A DNA stretch of 40,451 bases from assembly GCA_964488495.1 (NCBI GenBank), contig CAZAUQ010000015.1, positions 1 through 40,451 on the forward strand, given 5' to 3'. The stretch is from UBA1402 sp964488495 (GTDB lineage Bacteria; Bacteroidota; Bacteroidia; Bacteroidales; UBA1402). Both the position numbers and the translations under genes were made by a program. Below the pieces are notes generated by a model. The model searched no databases. It worked only from the letters and a program-made list of their open reading frames with translations, and was not told where the DNA came from. Positions 16,941-23,966 of the stretch are shown in pieces (within the stretch, counting starts at the first letter, position 1; each line of letters starts with the position of its first letter).

Positions 16941-17918
16941 ATGCGTACCCTATTACTATGTTTTGCACTGGCCGCCACGATACTGAGTGTTTCGGGGCAA
17001 GCCAAAAAACCCATACTGATGGTTGTCCCCAGCGACAGCTATTGTGACCGCAATGCTTTTACCCAGGAATACACCGACGAGGCAGGTAACACCCGCAGCA
17101 TTTCCGATTACAACAAAGCCTTTAAAAGCGCCGAAAGCGAAGAACTCAGGCTGGTTATTTCGGAACTCTCCAAAATTATGGCTGAACGTGGTTTCCCGCT
17201 CAAAGACCTGGAACAGACCCTGAAATCTATAGCCCAGTCGAATGTGGAATTATCCATGCTGCAAAGCAGTAGCTCGGGCAGTATGATAAAGGAATCACCC
17301 ATCGATGTACTCAAACGTACAGCTCAGGCCGACATCATTATGGATATCGACTTTTCGGTCAAGATCAAAGGGCCTCAGCGTTTCATTACCTACAACCTGC
17401 GCGCGGTTGACGCCTATACCAACAAGGTGATCACAGCGGTCGCCGGCGACGGCAAACCTTCGGGTTCTGCCTCCATAGGGCTCTTGCTCGAAGAAGCAGT
17501 GCTCAACTATATGGACGATTATACCACAGCCTTGCAAAATCACTTTGACGACATTTTCACCAACGGTCGCGAAGTGGTGGTAGTGCTCCGGGTATGGGAC
17601 AACGCCGACGTGAACTTCGAAACCGACTTTGAGTATATGGGCGAAACCGGCATGTTGGGCGACATTATGGATGTCTGGATGGACGACAATACGGTGAACA
17701 GCCGCTTTTCGAGAGTATCGGGAACCGAGAACACCATACGTTACGAACAGGTGCGTATTCCCCTGTTTAAAACGTCTTTCGGCAAGGAACGTGCCATCGA
17801 TGCACGCGGATTTATCAACGGCCTGGGCTCCATGCTCAAAGCCGAACCTTTCAACATTCAAAGCAAGGTCTACGAAAGGGGTTTAGGAGAAGTATGGTTG
17901 ATTTTAGGAGAAAAATAA
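16941..17918 (+). CDS. DUF6175-like secreted protein
   Basis: The 325-residue product has a signal peptide ending SVSGQ at about residue 20. It then starts KKPILMVVPSDSYCDRNAF, which I associate with the Bacteroidota family DUF6175, from memory only. A strand-rich middle, ADIIMDIDFSVKIKG then LRAVDAYTNKVITAVAG, resembles the nucleotide-independent CsgG/TolB-N fold in which envelope lipoproteins read out a variable list of parts. The C-terminal half carries VVVVLRVWDNADVNFETDFE. Function is not known. It is separated from the next gene by a single base, so translation is probably coupled. Confidence 0.75.
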   Translation: MRTLLLCFALAATILSVSGQAKKPILMVVPSDSYCDRNAFTQEYTDEAGNTRSISDYNKAFKSAESEELRLVISELSKIMAERGFPLKDLEQTLKSIAQSNVELSMLQSSSSGSMIKESPIDVLKRTAQADIIMDIDFSVKIKGPQRFITYNLRAVDAYTNKVITAVAGDGKPSGSASIGLLLEEAVLNYMDDYTTALQNHFDDIFTNGREVVVVLRVWDNADVNFETDFEYMGETGMLGDIMDVWMDDNTVNSRFSRVSGTENTIRYEQVRIPLFKTSFGKERAIDARGFINGLGSMLKAEPFNIQSKVYERGLGEVWLILGEK

Positions 17919-17919
17919 T

Positions 17920-18612
17920 ATGAAAAAGATATGCACCCTTTTGCTTGGTCTTATCTTGCCGTTTATGGCAAGTTTTGCCCAGGAAATTAACGAAGCAAGC
18001 CGTATTGCCATCAAGGTGGAAATACCTCAAAACATCGATCTTAAAACCGATGCTTCAAACATCTTATTCAACCGGCTCAACCAGGCAGTCGCCCTGAACG
18101 GCCTGGGAGCTTCATCGGGCAAGTTTTTGCTGGTACCCCGTGTGAGCTTGCTTTCCAAAGACGTCACCACTACCATTCCTCAACAATTTGTGGTGGAGAT
18201 TGAAGTGTATTTGTTTATCGTGGATGTTACCCAAAAGACCATTCTGCAGCAAGAATCCATAGTACTCAAAGGCATCGCCGAAAACGAAAACAAGGCATTA
18301 CTGAAAGCTGTCAGCTCTTTGCAGGCCAGAAATCCCAGGCTGAAAAATCTTATCGTCAGAGGCAAGGATAAAATTGTAGCCTATTACAATACCGAATGCG
18401 ATGTCTTACTCAAAAAAGCCGAATCGCTCATTGCCCGCAATATGTATTACGATGCTGTGATCGAACTGGAATCGATACCTCTGCTCAACAACAACGTGTC
18501 CTGCTTTGAGAAATCTCTCCAAATGCTCGAACAAATAGATCAAAGCATCCGGCTCGAAGCAAAAGAAAAAATGGAACAAAGCGAGCACAACCTGGATTGG
18601 CTGGCTGAATAA
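17920..18612 (+). CDS. Secreted CsgG/TolB-N-like protein, function unknown
   Basis: The 230-residue product has a signal peptide ending ASFAQ at residue 21. The first half alternates strands and helices: RIAIKVEIP, DASNILFNRLNQAVALNGLG, KFLLVPRVSLLSKDVTTTIP, FVVEIEVYLFIVDV. That is the order expected of a CsgG or TolB-N type domain, where a protein computes or reports a summed periplasmic property. The second half is helical and TPR-like (LLKKAESLIARNMYYDAVIELESIPL). It begins one base after the stop of the DUF6175-like gene. No named family recognised; the fold call is inference. Confidence 0.7.
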   Translation: MKKICTLLLGLILPFMASFAQEINEASRIAIKVEIPQNIDLKTDASNILFNRLNQAVALNGLGASSGKFLLVPRVSLLSKDVTTTIPQQFVVEIEVYLFIVDVTQKTILQQESIVLKGIAENENKALLKAVSSLQARNPRLKNLIVRGKDKIVAYYNTECDVLLKKAESLIARNMYYDAVIELESIPLLNNNVSCFEKSLQMLEQIDQSIRLEAKEKMEQSEHNLDWLAE

Positions 18613-18623
18613 AAAATAGTGTT

Positions 18624-19547
18624 ATGAAAACAATCATCTTAACGATCCTGCTGCTCTGCACTCTGCCGGGCATGGCACAGAAAGTGGAAGAAAAAAGCCA
18701 CAAGTCCAAACCAACCTGGGTGAACGGAGCCGAGATGGGCTATCTGGTGGTTTCGGCCGAAGCTTCCGATATTGAAAGTGCCAAAACCATGATCCTGAGC
18801 CAGCTCAAGGCTCAGGTGGCGGGTTCGGTTGCCTCCAGAGTATTATCGGAATCTACCATCCTAACCAGGGAAACCAGCCTGAACGATACACAGAGGGAAC
18901 GCAGCGAAGAATACGAGTCGTACATCAACACCAAAGCCGCCAACATTCCCTTTATCAACGAGATATCCCTGTCTAAGGCCAGCGATTATTACTGGGAAAA
19001 GATCTACGACAAAAAAAGCAAAAGCAGTACTTACCACTACCACGTTAAGTACCCCTTCTCCGATTTGGAACTCAAACGCATGGTTGAGGCCTTTCTGGCT
19101 CACGAAGCCGAACTGGATGCCCGTATCAAACAATACGCTGACGACCTGAATACCATTCCCAGTGTCGAATTCATCGACAAAACCCTGAATGAACTCAGAG
19201 CTTTTCTGCAGGAATTCACCAAAGACGATCCCCGCTACGCCCAGGTTGAACAATTGAGCAACAACTACCGCAAAGCCTACAAAAACATCATTGTAGAGGA
19301 GGTGGGCAACAAACCCGGCGAAGTCAGTGTGCGGCTGGTACTCAATCAACGCAGCATTACCACCTCGCAGCAAGCCAGGATTTCATCCAATTGCGCCGAT
19401 CAGTTCAACCCCATCTATCAGGGCGATCTGCTGGTAGTAAAATTCAACGACTTCAATTGCTACGAAGACGACAGCAATTACATAGATATCCGCTTTAAAT
19501 TCGGTAACGACTTCGTTTCCAAAAAAATCTACTATAAAAAGAAATAG
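18624..19547 (+). CDS. Secreted protein with LPP20-like N-domain, function unknown
   Basis: The 307-residue product has a signal peptide ending GMAQ at about residue 19. Its mature start, KPTWVNGAEMGYLVVSAEA, followed by the helix IESAKTMILSQLKAQVAGSV, fits the LPP20/FlgT-N pattern of a strand and then a long amphipathic helix. A helical middle at about 150-225 contains heptads. The last 80 residues are beta-rich (VSVRLVLNQRS; YIDIRFKFGNDFVSKKIYYK). It follows the previous gene by 11 bp and precedes the next by 4 bp. It is likely a periplasmic component of the same complex. Confidence 0.75.
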   Translation: MKTIILTILLLCTLPGMAQKVEEKSHKSKPTWVNGAEMGYLVVSAEASDIESAKTMILSQLKAQVAGSVASRVLSESTILTRETSLNDTQRERSEEYESYINTKAANIPFINEISLSKASDYYWEKIYDKKSKSSTYHYHVKYPFSDLELKRMVEAFLAHEAELDARIKQYADDLNTIPSVEFIDKTLNELRAFLQEFTKDDPRYAQVEQLSNNYRKAYKNIIVEEVGNKPGEVSVRLVLNQRSITTSQQARISSNCADQFNPIYQGDLLVVKFNDFNCYEDDSNYIDIRFKFGNDFVSKKIYYKKK

Positions 19548-19551
19548 CCCT

Positions 19552-20094
19552 ATGAAAAAAATACTATTCTGTCTGGCAGCACTGCTGATTGCCTGTACAA
19601 GCTTTGCCCAAGACGACGATCCCTTCAGAACCGGCGAAAATTCAGGCAGCCTCAAGGTGCAGGAAGAAGGCAATCAGCCTTTTGAAACCACCGTGCAACG
19701 CAAAAAAACACAAACACCCAAAGAAGAAGCACCCAAAGAAGAAGAAAAACCCAAGGTTACGATAAACAACCCCTCGAAAGACATCAAAGTGGAATTTGTT
19801 TCCTGCATTGGCAACAGGGCCGCTCAAACTTTTGAATTAACCATCAAAGTAACCAATTTCCAAGTGAATCAGCAGATTTACCTCAACAACCTTCTGGCCT
19901 ACGATAACCAGGGAGACGAGAACTTTGCATACGGCAACAGCTGGGAAGCCCTCACCGATGTCACCGTCAAGCAGGTATATGCTTTTCGCAACAAAGTGTT
20001 GCCTGCCAAGGTCGATAAATTATCGGTGATCAAACTGCCTTTTGCTAAATTCGGATCGGTAGAATTCCGCAATGTTACTATCGACTGGAGATAA
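19552..20094 (+). CDS. Small secreted protein with Pro/Glu/Lys linker, function unknown
   Basis: The 180-residue product has a signal peptide ending TSFAQ near residue 20. A low-complexity linker follows at about 50-70, dominated by K, E and P (TPKEEAPKEEEKPK), suited to spanning a gap. The C-terminal domain, about 75-180, looks like a beta sandwich (IKVEFVSCIGNRAAQTFELT; YLNNLLAYDNQGDENFAYGN). The layout of signal, flexible linker and compact domain suggests a tether or adaptor. It starts 4 bp after the preceding gene. I recognise no family. Confidence 0.75.
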   Translation: MKKILFCLAALLIACTSFAQDDDPFRTGENSGSLKVQEEGNQPFETTVQRKKTQTPKEEAPKEEEKPKVTINNPSKDIKVEFVSCIGNRAAQTFELTIKVTNFQVNQQIYLNNLLAYDNQGDENFAYGNSWEALTDVTVKQVYAFRNKVLPAKVDKLSVIKLPFAKFGSVEFRNVTIDWR

Positions 20095-20146
20095 GTTTTA
20101 CTCTGCCTTATTTACTTTAATACCTAATTTTAGAAAAACACAAACA

Positions 20147-21229
20147 ATGGCAAAACAAGACGAAGATCCCAAAAAAGGACAAACCTTGAACTCCGGCTAC
20201 ACGCCCTTCAGCAAAGAAGACATTAAACAAGGAGACAATGTAAACGAAAAAGCGGAACAGCTGTTTCTGGAACTGCTTGACATACCCAAAAGGGCAACCA
20301 AAAAAAAGAAGAAAGGCAAAGAAGTCGAAGACGATGATTTTTATCCCACCAGCATGGACGAGACCCTCAGAATGGAAGCCTTGCTCAACCAGGTGGACGA
20401 ATCCATCGAAGACCGCTCAGACACAGAGTTCGTAGGCTACGTAGATTGGATGCGTAATGTGTTGAATTGGTCCAAAACCCGGCATTGGGAATTTGCCTGG
20501 TGGATAGTGATCTGTGTTTTTATTGTCTCTATCTTCTTCTTTGTACAGGCCAACAAAGAGAAAGACGATTTGCTCAAGGTAAAAAACTGGACCGAAGATC
20601 AAATCAAATCCAGTCAAAACACCAGCATTGCCTCCTACGAAAATAGCATCAACTACTATCAGGAAAAGTTAGCCATAGATACCCTGAGCAAAGAGGTCAG
20701 AAAAGGATACGAAGAAAGCCTCAAAAAAGTCAACAAAAATCTGGAATCGGTTCAGAAAATGAACCTTAAAGAATTCCACAAAGACAAGATCAGAGATGCG
20801 GCAAAAGATGTTCGCAGCAAGCGCGCCTCGGCCATCTGGTGCCTCATCTGGATAGGTCTGTATATTCTGGCACTACGTCCCTACGGATATATGATTTCCA
20901 AGCGTAGAGTGGAAGCCAAAATTTACAGCGGTTTGAGATACGCTCTCTTTACTGTGGCTGGAGCCTTGCTGGGTGCGGCCGCTTCCATGCAGGTGACCAC
21001 CTATATCACCAAGTGGAGCGACGGCAGCACCACCAGAGACAGCGATGCCATTGGTGTTCTGGCCATTCAAATTGTGTTTATTTTGCTGGCAGTGGCTCTG
21101 GTGCTTTTTATTGCCCGTATTGTGATTGTAGTGGCGGCCATTTCGGGTTTTATCCGCAATTACGATTTGATTGCCATTGGGAAAAAACTTTTTGCCAAAA
21201 CTGAGCAAGTCGTCAAGCAAGTAAAATAA
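20147..21229 (+). CDS. Polytopic inner-membrane protein with cytoplasmic N-domain, function unknown
   Basis: Last gene of the operon; 360 residues from the ATG at 20147. An upstream in-frame start overlaps the previous gene and is less likely. There is no signal peptide: residues 1-113 are polar with a KKKKKGKE cluster at 52-59, so the N-terminus is probably cytoplasmic. Hydrophobic segments lie at about 114-134, 227-247, 263-281 and 301-335. The last is long enough to be two helices. Between the first two is a coiled-coil-like region of about 90 residues, predicted periplasmic. It is the only integral inner-membrane protein of the operon, so it may anchor the complex to the cytoplasmic membrane. 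No named family recognised. Confidence 0.8.
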   Translation: MAKQDEDPKKGQTLNSGYTPFSKEDIKQGDNVNEKAEQLFLELLDIPKRATKKKKKGKEVEDDDFYPTSMDETLRMEALLNQVDESIEDRSDTEFVGYVDWMRNVLNWSKTRHWEFAWWIVICVFIVSIFFFVQANKEKDDLLKVKNWTEDQIKSSQNTSIASYENSINYYQEKLAIDTLSKEVRKGYEESLKKVNKNLESVQKMNLKEFHKDKIRDAAKDVRSKRASAIWCLIWIGLYILALRPYGYMISKRRVEAKIYSGLRYALFTVAGALLGAAASMQVTTYITKWSDGSTTRDSDAIGVLAIQIVFILLAVALVLFIARIVIVVAAISGFIRNYDLIAIGKKLFAKTEQVVKQVK

Positions 21230-21285
21230 AGCGTACACTCTAAAAAATGAATATCGATACAGATCTTTTTGTAATTACAAACAAT

Positions 21286-21328
21286 AAAGGGAATAAGCCT
21301 GAAGCCAACTTCAGGCTTATTCCCTTTT
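21286..21328 (+). terminator. Strong rho-independent terminator ending the nine-gene operon
   Basis: A perfect 19-bp stem, 21286-21304 with 21309-21327, has a CCAA tetraloop. It includes AAGGGAATAAGCCTGAAG and its complement, and TTTT closes the 3' side. It lies 57 bp after the last operon gene. It falls inside an upstream extension of the next open frame and so bears on that gene's start. Confidence 0.93.
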
Positions 21329-21387
21329 CCGGCTTAATACCGATAGCGTGTTTTCTAATCAATTGTGTTAACTCATTCATTAATGGT

Positions 21388-22329
21388 TTGCACTCCATCC
21401 TCAAGAAGCACTTCCCGGCTTTTCGGGCCACCTGTTTCTGCTTCGTTGGTTTTTTCGGACTTCTGGTTGGCCTTCAAACTGCTAAGGCCCAGCCCATCCC
21501 CGACTGGTGGAAACAAGTCCATCAATACGACGAGAAGCTCGATTGGGCAGACTATATGACCTATACTCCGGCCTTTTTCGGGCCCAACGCTCTGCCTGTG
21601 CCGGAGCTTTACGACGGCATCATCGGCGACAATCATCAACTGGAGTTTTCAGGCAGCCTGTTCTGGGGACCGGGGGAACAAACCCAAAGCCTTTCCACCC
21701 GCCTGAGTTATGTTTTTATTCCCGGTCGTTTGTCTCTGAGCGCCTGGGGAGTGCTGGGTGAACATTACAGAACCAGCCGTGAAATTCGCGACCATCGGGC
21801 TTCGCTCATCGAAGAGGCCGAAGAACTGGTTTTTATCGGAGATTTTTACCTGGCCACCCAATTTCGCCTTCTGGCCGAAAAGCGTTATGCTCCCGAGATT
21901 TTGGGCGAAATCGTACTCAAAACAGCTTCGAGCAGCCGGAGCAGAGGCGCCCGCTTTTTTGATACTCCAGGCTATTACTTCGATCTGAGCTTCGCCAAAG
22001 ATCTTTATAATTCGCAGGCCGGTTTGATTAAAAATATCCGCCTGGTAGCTATGGGTGGTTTTCTCTGTTACCAGATGAATAACAATTACCAAAACGATGC
22101 GCCGGTATATGCGGCCAAGTTAAAACTGGATTTTGGCACTTTAAGCTGGGAAAACGGATTTGGGGGCTACTGTGGCTGGACCAGGAATGGAGACTGTCCT
22201 TTGGTGCTGAGAAGTCGTTTGGAATATAATACGGGGAAGCACAAGGCTTTTGTTCAGTATCAGGCAGGTATGAACGATTATATAGCCCATTGCCTGCAAG
22301 CAGGCTGGGTGTTTACTTTCGGCCAATAA
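21388..22329 (+). CDS. Outer-membrane beta-barrel-like protein, function unknown
   Basis: From a TTG at 21388 the product has 313 residues with a signal peptide: KK at 5-6, a hydrophobic core CFCFVGFFGLLVGL, and a cleavage-like AKAQ near residue 35. The frame is open to an ATG at 21247 (360 aa), but that would put the 19-bp terminator stem inside the coding region and bury the signal sequence 45 residues in. No ATG exists between the two. The mature part has repeated amphipathic strands (HQLEFSGSLFWGPGEQ; LSTRLSYVFIPGRLSLSAWG; HKAFVQYQAGMND) and ends GWVFTFGQ. Its last 17 bases overlap the 3' end of ispF on the other strand. I recognise no family; the start is the least certain point. Confidence 0.7.
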   Translation: MHSILKKHFPAFRATCFCFVGFFGLLVGLQTAKAQPIPDWWKQVHQYDEKLDWADYMTYTPAFFGPNALPVPELYDGIIGDNHQLEFSGSLFWGPGEQTQSLSTRLSYVFIPGRLSLSAWGVLGEHYRTSREIRDHRASLIEEAEELVFIGDFYLATQFRLLAEKRYAPEILGEIVLKTASSSRSRGARFFDTPGYYFDLSFAKDLYNSQAGLIKNIRLVAMGGFLCYQMNNNYQNDAPVYAAKLKLDFGTLSWENGFGGYCGWTRNGDCPLVLRSRLEYNTGKHKAFVQYQAGMNDYIAHCLQAGWVFTFGQ

Positions 22330-22792
22330 GAGCTACCGCCATGGCAGCCATGCCTTCTTCGCGTCCCACAAAACCCATTTTTTCGGAAGTGGTGGCCTTG
22401 ATAGAAATAATCTCCTTATCTACTTGAGCCAATTCGGCCAGACAAGCTTGCATCAGAGGAATGTAGGGATTGATTTTGGGCCTTTCGGCCAGGATGGTGG
22501 CATCGATGTTTACCACTTCCCAATGCTTTTCGGCCAACAAGTCCATCGTCTTTTTAAACAGAATCTTACTATCGATGTTTTTGTATTCGGCGGCATTATC
22601 AGGGAAATGGAAACCGATGTCCCTCAGGCCGGCAGCACCCAACAAAGCATCACAGATGGCATGGATGAGCACATCGGCATCGGAATGTCCCAAAAGGCCT
22701 TTTTCGAAAGGAATAAGAATTCCGCCCAGCCACAATTCGCGCCCGACTACCAGACGATGTACATCGTAACCTTGTCCAACCCGTAACTGCAT
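22313..22792 (-). CDS. ispF: 2-C-methyl-D-erythritol 2,4-cyclodiphosphate synthase
   Basis: IspF cyclises CDP-ME 2-phosphate to MEcPP in the cytoplasm, the fifth step of the MEP pathway for isoprenoids. The 159-residue length is normal. The metal site is visible as D10 and H12 in GQGYDVHRL, with HSDADVLIHAICDALLG and the FHFPD stretch next to it, and TTSEKMGFVGREEG at the C-terminal end binds cytidine. The start MQLRVGQG is chosen over an upstream in-frame extension that reaches into porV and lacks family resemblance. It begins one base after the porV stop. Placement behind porU-porV may simply reflect a shared operon rather than a shared function. Confidence 0.97.
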   Translation of the reverse strand: MQLRVGQGYDVHRLVVGRELWLGGILIPFEKGLLGHSDADVLIHAICDALLGAAGLRDIGFHFPDNAAEYKNIDSKILFKKTMDLLAEKHWEVVNIDATILAERPKINPYIPLMQACLAELAQVDKEIISIKATTSEKMGFVGREEGMAAMAVALIGRK

Positions 22793-22793
22793 A

Positions 22794-23918
22794 TTATCGG
22801 CCAATAAGATTTCGGATGCCTTCCATATCAAAGCCCAGCGTAAAACGCAGGGTCTGGTCCAGCGGATTGGTTTGAGCCTGTGAAAGCAAATAAGAAGCGT
22901 CAATACTGAACATGCTCATCTTGAATCCCAAACCAAAAGTGAAATACTTGCGGTTGCCTTTGTATTTATCTTCGAAATGATATCCCATCCTCACAAAGAA
23001 TTGTTCGTCATAGGCATATTCCAGTCCTATTCCCCAGTTGATTTCGCTTAATTCCTCGGCCAGTCCTCCGGGGGCGTCACCAAAAGACCTGAAAATGCCC
23101 ACCATCGAAGAGATGTCATTGGTGATTTCGGTGGAATCCACCGGAGTGGGCACCAGCAGTTTATTGACATCAGCGGCCACCGTTATGGCATTGTAGCTGT
23201 TGAAGGGATATTTCACGCTGGCTCCCAGGCGAAGGTTGGTGGGAATAAAATAAGAAGTGTTTTGGGCGTCGTACGATATTTTGGTACCGACGTTGGACAC
23301 ATCAAAGCCGAAAGCCCAGAAGCCCTGCTCACGTCCAAAATATACAGGCCTGCGGTAAAAACCGCTGATATCGGCAGCAAAAGCATTTCCGGCCGGATCG
23401 TCACCGCTCATCAGGTCGGAATAGATGTAGCGCAGGGCAACCGACATGGAATAATATTGCGAAAGCATACGGGAATAAGCTACATCCAGCGCCATTTCGT
23501 AAGGCTGAATTTCATAGCCTTGATCACCAAGCGATTGTCTAAGAACAACCTCTCCCAGGGAAAAATAACGAAGCGAGGCACTCAGCGATTGCAACTCGCC
23601 GATTTTCATATAACCCGTCAGGTTGGTCAGGTTAATATCGTTCACCAACTGGCTGAGCCAGGGTGTAAAAGAAAGAGCAAAGCCTGCAGGGCTTTCCATC
23701 TGCGCGTACTTGGAGGCATTCCAGTATTGCGAATTCACATTGGGCTCGGTGGCAGCGCCCACATCACCCATACCGGTAGCATGTGCGTCGGGAGCAATGC
23801 TTAATGAAGGCACCGAAGTAATGATGGGGTTGTAGTCTTCTTCTGCACTAAGATTGATTGATAAAAACAACAATGCTGCCGTTATTACTACCCCGATCGG
23901 GCTGACATATTTTACCAT
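22794..23918 (-). CDS. porV: Type IX secretion outer-membrane shuttle protein PorV
   Basis: PorV (also called LptO) is an outer-membrane FadL-like barrel that collects cargo from the SprA translocon and delivers it to the PorU sortase. The 374-residue product has a signal peptide ending LSAEE near 26 and the PorV hallmark start PDAHATGMGDVGAATEPNVN at about residues 43-62. Many amphipathic strands follow (LSASLRYFSLGEVVLRQSLG; FGFDVSNVGTKISY; FVRMGYHFEDKYKGNRKYFT). It sits 48 bp after porU in the same direction, the classic pair, so the organism has a type IX secretion system. Other core genes (porK-N, sprA) are not in the window. Confidence 0.95.
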   Translation of the reverse strand: MVKYVSPIGVVITAALLFLSINLSAEEDYNPIITSVPSLSIAPDAHATGMGDVGAATEPNVNSQYWNASKYAQMESPAGFALSFTPWLSQLVNDINLTNLTGYMKIGELQSLSASLRYFSLGEVVLRQSLGDQGYEIQPYEMALDVAYSRMLSQYYSMSVALRYIYSDLMSGDDPAGNAFAADISGFYRRPVYFGREQGFWAFGFDVSNVGTKISYDAQNTSYFIPTNLRLGASVKYPFNSYNAITVAADVNKLLVPTPVDSTEITNDISSMVGIFRSFGDAPGGLAEELSEINWGIGLEYAYDEQFFVRMGYHFEDKYKGNRKYFTFGLGFKMSMFSIDASYLLSQAQTNPLDQTLRFTLGFDMEGIRNLIGR

Positions 23919-23966
23919 CTTGTAAACTTTGTATAATTATTACTCTTTAACTCTGCAAGGGGCTTT

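Noticed and set aside
23262..23804. 180-codon plus-strand frame inside porV
   Set aside because: It is antisense to porV, has no start context or family match, and porV is well supported.
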